NCBI GenBank assembly: GCA_900320085.1
Contig: ONRC01000004.1
Coordinates: 1 to 64,000, forward strand
Direction of reading: 5' to 3'
Source of the DNA: an uncultured Eubacteriales bacterium
GTDB taxonomy: Bacteria; Bacillota; Clostridia; Christensenellales; Aristaeellaceae
DNA length: 64,000 bases
In this document: positions 51,019 through 59,162 of the stretch, piece after piece
How positions within the stretch are numbered: position 1 is the first letter of the stretch
Layout of the letters: each line of letters opens with the position of its first letter
Translations under genes and position numbers: made by a program
The notes under the pieces: generated by a model
What the model saw: only the letters and a program-made list of their open reading frames with translations
What the model was told of the DNA's origin: nothing
Database searches by the model: none

Positions 51019-52100
51019 GCGAAAGAAGTATCGGGAAAAAGAAAAGCGGCGGCGTGGGCCAGCTGCTCATTCCCCTGGTGGCCCTGGGCATCCTGCTTCT
51101 GTTCAATCTCATTCGTGACCCCGGCTTCTATTCCATCGGCGTCGCGGTGAACAACAGCGGCAACAAGGTGCTCACCGGCAACATTGTGTCCATCATCGAC
51201 AGCGCCAGCGAACTGGCCATCATCGCCATGGGCATGACGCTGGTCACGGCGGCCTGCGGCGGCCAGGATATTTCCGTCGGCGCGGTGGGTACCATCGCGG
51301 GCAGCATCTTCGTCAAAACCCTGAAGGCCTTCCCTGATATTACGTTCGGCACGCTGATCCTGGCTATTTTGGCCTGCTGTGCCGTCACCATCCTGTTCAC
51401 GGGCTTTAACGGCGTGCTGGTGTCCGTGTTCAAGATCCAGCCCATGATCGCCACGCTGATCCTGTTCTCCTGCGGCCGCTCCATCGCCTACTTGATCGTG
51501 GGCAGCGCCACCCCGCAGATCGACAGCCCCATCATCAGCGCCATGGGCATGACCATTCCGGGCATTCCCATTCCGACGCCCATCTTCGGTGTGGTGCTGG
51601 TGGGGCTGATATTGGCCGCCATTTTCAGGCTGACCACCCTGCGGCTCTACACCGAATCCGTGGGCGTCAACCAGGGCGCGGCGCGGCTGAACGGCATCAA
51701 CCCCGTGGGTATCAAGATGCTGTCCTTCGTCATCCTGGGCATCTGCGTGGCGGTGGCGGGCATCATCGGTACCAGCCGCATGGGCCAGGTGAGCCATAAG
51801 ACGCTGTTGATCGACATTGAAATGGACGCCATTCTGGCCGTCGCCATCGGCGGCAACAACCTGGGCGGCGGACGCTTCAAGATCAGCGGCAGCATTCTCG
51901 GTGCTTACATCATCCAGATGCTCACCACCACCCTGCTGGCCATGCGCGTGGACCCCGTGAACATCAAGGCATACAAGGCCATCGTGATCATCATCATCGT
52001 GATGGCGGGTTCGCCCGTGGTGAAGCAGAAGCTGACCGCCCTGGGACGCCGCATCCGTTTTGGCGGGGCACAGGCGGCAGCCTCAAAGGGGGTGAACTGA
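51015..52100 (+). CDS. Sugar ABC importer, permease (YtfT type)
   Basis: 361 residues, BPD_transp_2 family with eight to ten helices. The motifs IIDSASELAIIAMGMTLVTAACGGQDISVGAVGTIAG and MDAILAVAIGGNNLGGGRFKISGSILGAYIIQMLTTTL match YtfT-like permeases. An unusual, long outside loop follows the first helix (NNSGNKVLTGNIVSIIDSA). GGAGGTGAG precedes the ATG. It pairs with the permease at 52102. Confidence 0.93.
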   Translation: MSERSIGKKKSGGVGQLLIPLVALGILLLFNLIRDPGFYSIGVAVNNSGNKVLTGNIVSIIDSASELAIIAMGMTLVTAACGGQDISVGAVGTIAGSIFVKTLKAFPDITFGTLILAILACCAVTILFTGFNGVLVSVFKIQPMIATLILFSCGRSIAYLIVGSATPQIDSPIISAMGMTIPGIPIPTPIFGVVLVGLILAAIFRLTTLRLYTESVGVNQGAARLNGINPVGIKMLSFVILGICVAVAGIIGTSRMGQVSHKTLLIDIEMDAILAVAIGGNNLGGGRFKISGSILGAYIIQMLTTTLLAMRVDPVNIKAYKAIVIIIIVMAGSPVVKQKLTALGRRIRFGGAQAAASKGVN

Positions 52101-52101
52101 G

Positions 52102-53181
52102 ATGTCTGTGAAGCAAATCGGCAAGACGTGCCGGGAGCCCCTCACGGATTCCCAGCTGCTGATGACCATTACCATCGGCATTTTCGCGGTCATGTACGCC
52201 GCGGCCATGATCTTCATGGGCGGCGGCTTCCTGCGGACGCAGCAGTTCTTTGACCTGCTGAACGACAACGCGGCGCTGATCATCATCTCCTGCTCCCTCA
52301 CCATCGTCATGATCGGCGGCGGCATCAACATCAGCGTGGGCGGCGTGATCGGCCTGACGGTCATGGCCTGCGCCCTGTACCTGAACGGCACCGGCATTCA
52401 GGACAGCACCCTGGGCATCGTCGTTACTTTCCTCCTGGCCCTGGGCATCGGCCTGGCCTTCGGCGTATTGCAGGGCTTCCTGATCAGCTATCTGGACATT
52501 CAGCCCTTCATCGTCACCCTGGCGGGCATGTTCCTGTCCCGGGGCCTGACCACCATGCTGTCGGTCAACCCCGTGAAGGTGACCCATGAAGGCTTCCTTT
52601 CCCTGGTAAAGAACCGGCTGGCGATTCCCTGGCTGGGCTACACCGCCAAGAACGGCAACCTGATCCCCGCCAAGCTGGAAATCGGGGCCATCGTGGCGCT
52701 GGCCGTGGTGGCGCTGGTGTACCTGATGCTGCGGTACATGAAGCTGGGCCGCCACATCTACGCCCTGGGCGGCAACCAGCAAAGCGCCCTGATGCTGGGC
52801 ATCAACGTGAAGCGCACCCGGTTTATCAGCTACGTCATCAGCGGCCTGCTCAGCGGCCTGGCCGGGTTCGTGTTCCTGATGCACAAGCCCGCGGGCAACG
52901 CCAGCGTCGCCATGCGCAGCGAAATGGACGCCATCGCCGCCTCCATCATCGGCGGCACCCTGCTCACCGGCGGCGTGGGTAACGTGATCGGCACCTTCTT
53001 TGGCGCCCTGATCCTGGCGACGATCCAGAAAATCATCGCCCTCAGCCCGCTTAACGAATCCTGGTGGCAGGAAATGGCCAACGGCGCCATGCTGGGCCTG
53101 TTCATCCTGCTCCAGAGCGTCATCCTGGGCAACCGCGGCAAGCATAAGAAAGCTGATTTCCAAACCGTTCAAAAAGAATAA
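52102..53181 (+). CDS. Sugar ABC importer, permease (YjfF type)
   Basis: 359 residues, same family: LNDNAALIIISCSLTIVMIGGGINISVGGVIGLT, YIYALGGNQQSALMLGINVKR (as HIYALGGNQQ) and MDAIAASIIGGTLLTGGVGNVIGTFFGALILATIQK. YtfT and YjfF form heterodimers in the galactofuranose transporter, and the gene order here (binding protein, YtfR, YtfT, YjfF) is the same. It starts 1 nt after the preceding stop. A terminator follows at 53200-53240. Confidence 0.93.
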   Translation: MSVKQIGKTCREPLTDSQLLMTITIGIFAVMYAAAMIFMGGGFLRTQQFFDLLNDNAALIIISCSLTIVMIGGGINISVGGVIGLTVMACALYLNGTGIQDSTLGIVVTFLLALGIGLAFGVLQGFLISYLDIQPFIVTLAGMFLSRGLTTMLSVNPVKVTHEGFLSLVKNRLAIPWLGYTAKNGNLIPAKLEIGAIVALAVVALVYLMLRYMKLGRHIYALGGNQQSALMLGINVKRTRFISYVISGLLSGLAGFVFLMHKPAGNASVAMRSEMDAIAASIIGGTLLTGGVGNVIGTFFGALILATIQKIIALSPLNESWWQEMANGAMLGLFILLQSVILGNRGKHKKADFQTVQKE

Positions 53182-53199
53182 GTCAGGGATGTTTGTTTC

Positions 53200-53240
53200 A
53201 AAACCCCTTCCTCCGTACTTTCTGAGGAAGGGGTTTTAGC
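53200..53240 (+). terminator. Terminator of the sugar importer operon
   Basis: AAAACCCCTTCCTC (53200-53213) pairs perfectly with GAGGAAGGGGTTTT (53224-53237). Confidence 0.85.
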
Positions 53241-53352
53241 TTGCTAACAGTCATATTGTAAAGGGGAACGACTGTTAATAATTTAGAAGAGGACAGGATC
53301 AATTGCTTTGTGGCATTTGATTGTCTTTTTCGTGTTTTTTGCCGTCCCTGTG

Positions 53353-53381
53353 TTGACATTCGGGCAGCGCATTCATATACT
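53353..53381 (+). promoter_or_regulatory. Promoter of the aminotransferase-GntR operon
   Basis: TTGACA (53353-53358), 17 nt, TATACT (53376-53381). Confidence 0.8.
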
Positions 53382-53406
53382 GTTTACTGAGATACTCAGT
53401 AAACAG
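53380..53406 (+). promoter_or_regulatory. 27-bp palindromic operator
   Basis: CTGTTTACTGAG (53380-53391), ATA, then its perfect complement (53395-53406). The palindrome overlaps the end of the -10 box and the expected start of transcription, so a bound repressor would block initiation. The GntR-family protein encoded downstream is the obvious candidate (autoregulation, inferred). Confidence 0.75.
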
Positions 53407-53428
53407 CTTTTTGATATGGAGATAGATT

Positions 53429-54592
53429 GTGTTTGATTTTGATCAGCCGGTGAACCGGAATGGGACGGGCAACATGAAGGGGAGCTTTCTGCCGGAGACG
53501 TCGTGCGGGAAAGCGCCGCTGATCCTGGCGGGGGCGGAAATGGATTTTCCCACCGCGCCGGTGATCCGGGAAGCGCTTTCAAAGTTTGCGGCAAACGGCA
53601 TTTACGGCTTCACCCTGCCGGATGACGCCTACCTGAACGCGGTTTGCTTCTGGCTCAGGACCTATCGGGGATGGGACGTTTCGCCGGATTGGATCGTGCC
53701 CACGCTGGGCACGGTGTACGCACTGAGCACAGCGGTGCGGGCGTTCACGGCGCCTGGCGACGGCGTGATCGTCCTGTTCCCTTCCTATTACCGCCATGAC
53801 CGGGCAGTGCTGCGCAACGGGCGGCGGGTGGTTCCCTGCCAGCTCCAGGAAAGCGACGGCCGGTATACTCTGAATGCCGACGCGCTGGCGGAAGCGATGC
53901 GAAAGCCCGAAAACAGGCTGCTGGTGCTTTGCCATCCCCATAATCCCACGGGCCACGTGTTCACGGAAGCGGAGCTTCAAGCGCTGGCAGACCTGGCCCA
54001 GGAAACGGGCACCGTTGTCTTTTCAGATGAAATCTTTGCCGACATCACCGCGCCGGGCCATCCCGCCTTGCCTTTCTCCGTCTTTCTTCCGGAATTGACT
54101 GTGGCCTGCATTTCCCTGGGCAAGACCTTCAACTTTACCGGGGTCAGCCAGGCCAACGCCGTGATACACGATCCCGCTCTGCGGGAGCGCTACCTCACCC
54201 AGCGGAACGCCGACCACTTCGGCAGCATTGATCCCTTCTTTTATCAGGCGGTGGTAGCGGGCTGCACCGAGGCGGGCCACGCCTGGGTGACGGCGGTGCG
54301 GGATCAGGTGACGGGCAACGCGAGGCGTCTGGAAAGGCTGCTGAAAACGTCCTGCCCCGGCGTCCGCATGTCCCTCTGGGAGGGCGGCTACATCGCCTGG
54401 CTGGATGTTTCCGCCGCCGGGCTGACCGGCGACCAAGCCGCCAAACGGCTGGAAAAGGAGCAGGCTGTGCTGGTGGACCCCGGCAGCGAATACGGCGCGG
54501 GCGGCGAACGCTTCATCCGCCTGAACCTGGCGACGCAGGCCAAGAACATGGACGAGTTTGTTTCCCGGCTGAGCGAAATCATACGGAGCTGA
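53429..54592 (+). CDS. PatB/MalY-type PLP aminotransferase or C-S lyase
   Basis: 387 residues, GTG start at 53429 (GGAG 7 nt upstream). Fold-type-I PLP enzyme: LAGAEMDFPTAPVIREAL (MalY/PatB-like N-terminus), PTLGTVYALSTAVRAFT, CHPHNPTGHVFTEAEL, FSDEIFADI, and SLGKTFNFTG with the PLP Lys. MalY/PatB proteins act as cystathionine beta-lyases or aminotransferases; which of these applies here is unknown. It is in one operon with the GntR regulator and upstream of the peptide importer, so amino-acid use is plausible. The start codon lies 22 bp downstream of the palindromic operator. Confidence 0.85.
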   Translation: MFDFDQPVNRNGTGNMKGSFLPETSCGKAPLILAGAEMDFPTAPVIREALSKFAANGIYGFTLPDDAYLNAVCFWLRTYRGWDVSPDWIVPTLGTVYALSTAVRAFTAPGDGVIVLFPSYYRHDRAVLRNGRRVVPCQLQESDGRYTLNADALAEAMRKPENRLLVLCHPHNPTGHVFTEAELQALADLAQETGTVVFSDEIFADITAPGHPALPFSVFLPELTVACISLGKTFNFTGVSQANAVIHDPALRERYLTQRNADHFGSIDPFFYQAVVAGCTEAGHAWVTAVRDQVTGNARRLERLLKTSCPGVRMSLWEGGYIAWLDVSAAGLTGDQAAKRLEKEQAVLVDPGSEYGAGGERFIRLNLATQAKNMDEFVSRLSEIIRS

Positions 54593-54599
54593 AAGCAAG

Positions 54600-55181
54600 A
54601 TGCAAAGAATCGACGAGGTGTATGAAAGCCTCAAGGAACGGGTGTTCCAGGCGGAATTCAAGCCCAACGAAATGATCACCGAGCGGGAGATCTGCGAGCG
54701 CTACGGTGTCAGCCGCGTCACTGCGGGGGAAGCGCTGCACCGCCTGTGCCATGAAGGACATCTGACCGCCTACCCCCGCACGGGCTACATGGTCACCGCC
54801 CTGTCGCCCGCCGACATGGCCCGCTTGAAGCGCCTGCGCCTGGCGCTGGAAACGCTGGTGGTGCGGGTGCTGTGCGAGGAATGTGGAGAAGAGGGGCTGC
54901 GCAGTCTGTATGGCCTGATCGCGGACGACCCCGCATCCGTGGAAAGTCCCAGTGCCGCCAACCGCCGCTTTCACATGGGCCTGGCCCGACTGACCGGCGA
55001 TCCCTACCTGATCGACGCGCTGGAGGGCGTGCTGGGCGCTGCGTCCCGGGTGGAGCAGTATGTGAGCCCGGACAAGCAATCCACCTGGCAGGACTGCCAC
55101 AAAGGCATCGTGGACGCCCTCTGCGCCCGGGACGCCGCATTGGCCGTCCGCCGCCTGACGGAGGATCTGAACCAACGGTAA
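54600..55181 (+). CDS. GntR-family (FadR/FCD-like) regulator
   Basis: 193 residues; GGAG lies 10 nt upstream. Winged helix at about 1-68 (VYESLKERVFQAEFKPNEMITEREICERYGVSRVTAGEALHRLCHEGHLTAYPRTGYMVTAL), then an all-helical FCD-type effector domain (about 75-190: LRLALETLVVRVL, NRRFHMGLARLTGDPYLIDAL, HKGIVDALCARDAALAVRRL). Metal-binding residues of FCD domains (the HxxxxH region) are partly present. It probably binds the 53380-53406 palindrome and controls this operon and possibly the importer. The transcript continues 53 bp to the peptide-binding protein. Confidence 0.9.
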   Translation: MQRIDEVYESLKERVFQAEFKPNEMITEREICERYGVSRVTAGEALHRLCHEGHLTAYPRTGYMVTALSPADMARLKRLRLALETLVVRVLCEECGEEGLRSLYGLIADDPASVESPSAANRRFHMGLARLTGDPYLIDALEGVLGAASRVEQYVSPDKQSTWQDCHKGIVDALCARDAALAVRRLTEDLNQR

Positions 55182-55234
55182 TCACCAGCGCAAGGCTGAT
55201 GATGATATGTATTTTATTGTAAGGAGGAACCCCC

Positions 55235-56851
55235 ATGAAGCGCATTGTTTCCCTGCTGCTGGCGCTCGTCCTGATGATGACCGCCGCCTCCGCGCTGGCC
55301 GAAGGCAAAACCCTGACCTGGGCCCGCGGCTATGAATCCACCTCCCTGGACCCCGCCGAATCGGCTGACGACGAATCCAACAACATCGTGTCCTACCTGA
55401 CCGAAGGTCTGGTGCGCGTGAAGAACGGCGCGGTGGTGCCCGGCATTGCGGAAAGCTGGGACGCCAACGAAGCCGGCGACGTGTTCACCTTCCATCTGCG
55501 CGAAAGCGTATGGAGCGACGGCACGCCCCTGAACGCCCAGGATTTCGTGTATTCCTTCTTCCGCCTGATCGACCCCGAACAGGGCCACTCCCAGTCGGAC
55601 AGCGGCTTCTGCGTGAAGAACGCCGAAGCGTACATGGCCGGTGAAGCCGCGAAGGAAGACGTGGGCTACAAGGCCATCGACGATTATACCATCGAGGTCA
55701 CCTTCGCTTCCGCCGGGCTGGAAAACCTGTTCCTGATGGCGGACAACGGCCTGCGCCCCGTGAAGCAGGCGCTGGTGGAGGAGCTGGGCGAAGCCTACGG
55801 CTCCGACGCGGACAAGCTGCTGGGCAACGGCCCCATGGTGATGGACAGCTGGCTGCATGAAAGCCAGATGGTGCTCAAGCGCAACGAAAACTACTGGAAC
55901 AAGGACGAAGTGCAGCTGGATCAGCTGATCGGCATGTGCAACATTTCCGGCGACACCGCCGTGGAAATGATGATGACTGACATGATCGACCTGGCCGCCT
56001 TCTCCGATCCCACCTACTATCAGCAGCTCTACGACCTGGGCTTTGAGGGCATCACCTACACCAACACCGATCAGTTCATCCAGATCAACGGCAACGGCAA
56101 GACCGAAGCCTCCGGCAAGTTCCTCTCCAACGTGAACTTCCGCCGCGCCCTGTCCTATGCCATCGACCGCACCGCCCTGGTGAACACCGTGATGCTGGGC
56201 CAGACCCCCGCTTACCGCGTGATCGACCCCGACGCCGCCGGCCTGAACGGCAAGTTTGTGGATGAATATCCCGTGGAAAACCAGATCAACGTGACCGCCG
56301 ATCCCGCCAAGGCCCAGGAATACCTGACCAAAGCCCTGGAAGAGCTGGGAGCCACCGCGGAAGACATTCCTGAATTCAGCATGCTGTGCTTCGACACACA
56401 GGGCAACCTGACCAAGCTGCAGGCCGTGCAGGATATGCTGCTGACCAACCTGGGCATCCACTGCGCCATCGACCCCCAGCCCATCCAGCAGATGATCGCG
56501 AAGGTCTATTCCTCCGACTTTGACTTCTGGACCGGCGGCGTGTCCATCGGCACCGTGGACGCGGCCTCTCCCAGCGGCGTTTACTCCTACTGGGATGCCA
56601 ACGACCCCGACGCGCTGTTTGGCTACAAAAATGCCGAATACGCTGCTTTGCTGGACCAGGCTCAGCAGGCCAACGATTACAAGACCCGCCTGGACGCCAT
56701 CGCCGCCATTGAAAAGATCTTCATCGACGAAGTGCCCACCCTGCTCCTGACCTGGCAGACCCAGAACGTGGTTTACCGTCCCGGCTACACCATCACCAAC
56801 GTGGACTCCGGCTTCGGCGCGGATCTGGCGTTCGTGCAGGTAGCGGAATAA
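55235..56851 (+). CDS. Peptide ABC importer, solute-binding protein (OppA-like)
   Basis: 538 residues from ATG at 55235 (AAGGAGG 8 nt upstream). The Sec signal ends ALA-EG, without lipobox. Family-5 binding protein: LDPAESADDESNNIVSYLTEGLVRVKNGAVVPGIAESWDANEAGDVFTFHLRESVWSDGTPLNAQDFVYSFFRLIDP, and FLSNVNFRRALSYAIDRTALVN. It captures peptides outside the membrane. Strong codon bias suggests high expression. A hairpin repeat (element C) lies between this gene and the permease gene. Confidence 0.92.
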   Translation: MKRIVSLLLALVLMMTAASALAEGKTLTWARGYESTSLDPAESADDESNNIVSYLTEGLVRVKNGAVVPGIAESWDANEAGDVFTFHLRESVWSDGTPLNAQDFVYSFFRLIDPEQGHSQSDSGFCVKNAEAYMAGEAAKEDVGYKAIDDYTIEVTFASAGLENLFLMADNGLRPVKQALVEELGEAYGSDADKLLGNGPMVMDSWLHESQMVLKRNENYWNKDEVQLDQLIGMCNISGDTAVEMMMTDMIDLAAFSDPTYYQQLYDLGFEGITYTNTDQFIQINGNGKTEASGKFLSNVNFRRALSYAIDRTALVNTVMLGQTPAYRVIDPDAAGLNGKFVDEYPVENQINVTADPAKAQEYLTKALEELGATAEDIPEFSMLCFDTQGNLTKLQAVQDMLLTNLGIHCAIDPQPIQQMIAKVYSSDFDFWTGGVSIGTVDAASPSGVYSYWDANDPDALFGYKNAEYAALLDQAQQANDYKTRLDAIAAIEKIFIDEVPTLLLTWQTQNVVYRPGYTITNVDSGFGADLAFVQVAE

Positions 56852-56861
56852 TTGATTCACT

Positions 56862-56987
56862 GAGGTAGGAGGGAGGAGGCAGGAAGTAGGAGGTTAATAT
56901 TGCTTTGTGATCAAGCATCAATAATCAAGATGCGCAATTATAACCAGCAAAACCTCCTACCTCCTACTTCCTACCTCTTACCTCCTC
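56862..56987. repeat. Low-complexity-arm hairpin element C
   Basis: Left arm 56862-56895 consists of GAGGTAGGAGG-type units, all purine plus T; right arm 56951-56987 of the complementary CCTCCTACCTCC. Perfect core: AGGAAGTAGGAGG (56881-56893) with 56960-56972. The AT-rich loop is about 55 nt. It is in the middle of the peptide importer operon, between the binding-protein and permease genes. Confidence 0.8.
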
Positions 56988-57003
56988 CGTCGAAAGGCTT
57001 CCC

Positions 57004-57921
57004 ATGCTGCGATATGTTTTGAAGCGCGTGGTGATCGCGCTGCTTACGGTGTTCGTGCTGGCCACGGTCACGTTTTTTCTGTCCAAGCTGCTGCCCGGCG
57101 ACCCGTTCATGAATGAAAAAATCCCCGTGTCCGTGCAGGAAAAGCAGCGGGCATATTACGGGCTGGACAAGCCGGTGTTTCAGCAGTATTTCATTTATAT
57201 GGGCAACCTGCTCCAGGGCGACCTGGGCACGTCCATCAAGTTTGTGGGGCGCAGCGTGCGCGACATCATCGGGGAGTTTTTCCCGGTGTCCGCCAGGCTG
57301 GGCCTGATTGCGCTGACCTTTGCCGAAATCATCGGGCTGCTGTTCGGCATTCTCTGCGCCCAGTACCGCAACCGATGGCCGGATTACGTGCTGATGGTGT
57401 TTGCGATTCTGGGCATTGCCCTGCCCAGCATGGTGGTGGGGCCGCTGATCCGGTATCTGTTCGGCGTACAGCTGCGCTGGCTGCCCGTGGGCGGCTGGGG
57501 CAAAAGCTGGACGCAGGCCATCATGCCCGCCTTCGTGCTGGGTCTGGGCACCATCGCGGGCAACACCCGCTCCATGCGCGCCTGTATGCTGGCGGTCATC
57601 ACCCAGGATTATGTGAAAACCGCCCGGGCAAAGGGCATGTCGCCCCTGCGAGTGGTGCTGAAGCATGAATTGAAAAATTCGCTGGTGCCCATGCTGGCCA
57701 ACTTAGGGCCGATGATCGCTGGGGTGCTGATGGGCTCCTTTGTCGTAGAGCAGATTTTTGTCATCCCCGGTCTGGGCAAGCACTTTGTGAACGCCGTCAG
57801 CACCCTGGATTATCCCCTGATCATGGGCCTGACTATTTTCTACGGCGCGTTCCTGGTGGTGATGAACCTGCTGGTGGACATTCTTTACGGCTGGGTCGAT
57901 CCCAGGATCAGGGTCAAGTAA
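57004..57921 (+). CDS. Peptide ABC importer, permease (OppB/DppB-like)
   Basis: 305 residues, six helices. OppB pattern: the first helix LKRVVIALLTVFVLATVTFFLSKLLPGDPF, LGTSIKFVGRSVRDII, and the EAA loop YVKTARAKGMSPLRVVLKHELKNSLVPML. It forms the membrane channel with the OppC-like permease at 58226. It starts 17 bp after element C with a weak GAAAGG site. The gap to the second permease holds two palindromic repeat elements. Confidence 0.92.
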   Translation: MLRYVLKRVVIALLTVFVLATVTFFLSKLLPGDPFMNEKIPVSVQEKQRAYYGLDKPVFQQYFIYMGNLLQGDLGTSIKFVGRSVRDIIGEFFPVSARLGLIALTFAEIIGLLFGILCAQYRNRWPDYVLMVFAILGIALPSMVVGPLIRYLFGVQLRWLPVGGWGKSWTQAIMPAFVLGLGTIAGNTRSMRACMLAVITQDYVKTARAKGMSPLRVVLKHELKNSLVPMLANLGPMIAGVLMGSFVVEQIFVIPGLGKHFVNAVSTLDYPLIMGLTIFYGAFLVVMNLLVDILYGWVDPRIRVK

Positions 57922-57924
57922 CGG

Positions 57925-58015
57925 TTTTTTTTCTGGGGGGAACCGTTCTTTGGAGCCCAAAGAACGGTTCCCCCCAGCCCCCCTTCCAAGAAAGGCATAA
58001 GGGGTATAAATGGAA
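57925..58015. repeat. Palindromic intergenic element, copy at 57.9 kb
   Basis: CTGGGGGGAACCGTTCTTTG (57933-57952) pairs perfectly with 57958-57977; the 5-nt loop is GAGCC. The tail CCCCCTTCCAAGAAAGGCAT (from 57980) matches the tail of the 33361 copy. A run of eight T precedes the stem. Confidence 0.85.
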
Positions 58016-58072
58016 AGTTTTTACTCAGGATTTTATAAGTGATATTTTTCGTGAAATTGCAGAAGTTTAGAC

Positions 58073-58195
58073 CCTTTTATGGGTTTCTCGGAAAGGGGTT
58101 TGGGGGAAACCGCTCATTGCCTTCCCCTCGCAGGGGAAGGTGGCCCGAAGGGCCGGATGAGGTTTTCAAAGAGCGGTTTCCCCCAGAAAACTTTT
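58073..58195. repeat. Palindromic element with a second hairpin repeat in its loop
   Basis: Reversed relative to the copy at 57925: the tail complement (TTTATGGGTTTCTCGGAAAG, 58076-58095) comes first. GGGGGAAACCGCTC (58102-58115) pairs with 58171-58184. The loop, 55 nt instead of 5, contains two further hairpins, CCTTCCCCT (58120-58128) with 58132-58140 and GGCCC (58142-58146) with 58150-58154, i.e. the GGGGAAGGTGGCCCGAAGGG repeat often seen in gut Clostridia. It appears to have inserted into the older element. Confidence 0.7.
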
Positions 58196-58225
58196 CCATT
58201 TTATCCAGGTTAGGAAGGAGTTCCT

Positions 58226-59149
58226 ATGCTGAACCGCAATACCTGCCCCGATTTCACGCCGCTTTCTCCGGACGAGCTGACCGGGGAGGAAATGGCGCGG
58301 CCTGAAACCACGTATTTCAAGGACGTGTGGCGCAACCTGAAAAAGCGGAAAACCGCCATTGCCAGCCTGGTTGTGCTGGGGTTGCTGGTGGTGATGGTGC
58401 TGGTCGGGCCGATGATGAACGAATATAATTATTACAGCAACGACTATTCCGCCGCCAACCAGCCGCCAAGCCCTGCGCACTGGTTCGGCACCGACACCCT
58501 GGGCCGCGATTTGTGGACGCGGGTGTGGGTCGGCGGGCGCGTGTCGCTGCTGATCGCCATCCTGGCCACGATCATTCCCTATGCCATCGGCATGATGATC
58601 GGCGGCATTTCCGGCTATTTTGGCGGCAAGGTGGATATGTTCATCATGCGGCTGATCGACGTGCTGATGGGCATTCCCAGCCTGATCTACGATATTCTTC
58701 TGATCATGGTGCTGGGCAGCGGCAGCATTGCCACGCTGGTGATCGCGTTCACGATCACCGGGTGGCTGGGCAGCGCGCGGACGACCCGCGGGCTGGTGCT
58801 GCAATTAAAGGAGCGGGAATTCGTGATGGCCAGCGCCACCCTCGGCGCGTCGCCGATGCGCATTATCCTGCGGCATCTGCTGCCCAACACCCTGGGCATC
58901 ATTGTGGTGGGCATGACCATGACCATCCCCAGCGTGATTTTCGCCGAGGCGTTTTTGAGCTTCATCGGCCTGGGCATCACCCCGCCGAACCCCTCCTGGG
59001 GCCAGCTGATCAAGGAGGCCAGCGAGGTGTTCAAGCAGTATCCCTACCGGTTCATCATTCCCTGCATCTTCGTGGGGCTGACCATGCTGTGCTTTAACCT
59101 GCTGGGCGACGGCCTGCGCGACGCGCTGGACCCGCGGCTGCGGACGTAA
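58226..59149 (+). CDS. Peptide ABC importer, permease (OppC/DppC-like)
   Basis: 307 residues, six helices. The N-terminal cytoplasmic part (ETTYFKDVWRNLKKRKTAIASLVVLGLLVV) is typical of OppC, followed by HWFGTDTLGRDLWTRVWVGGRVSLLIAI (DppC motif) and the EAA loop EFVMASATLGASPMRIILRHLLPNTLGII. AAGGAG precedes the ATG. It is 12 bp upstream of the first ATPase gene. Confidence 0.93.
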   Translation: MLNRNTCPDFTPLSPDELTGEEMARPETTYFKDVWRNLKKRKTAIASLVVLGLLVVMVLVGPMMNEYNYYSNDYSAANQPPSPAHWFGTDTLGRDLWTRVWVGGRVSLLIAILATIIPYAIGMMIGGISGYFGGKVDMFIMRLIDVLMGIPSLIYDILLIMVLGSGSIATLVIAFTITGWLGSARTTRGLVLQLKEREFVMASATLGASPMRIILRHLLPNTLGIIVVGMTMTIPSVIFAEAFLSFIGLGITPPNPSWGQLIKEASEVFKQYPYRFIIPCIFVGLTMLCFNLLGDGLRDALDPRLRT

Positions 59150-59162
59150 GGAGGCGGAACGG

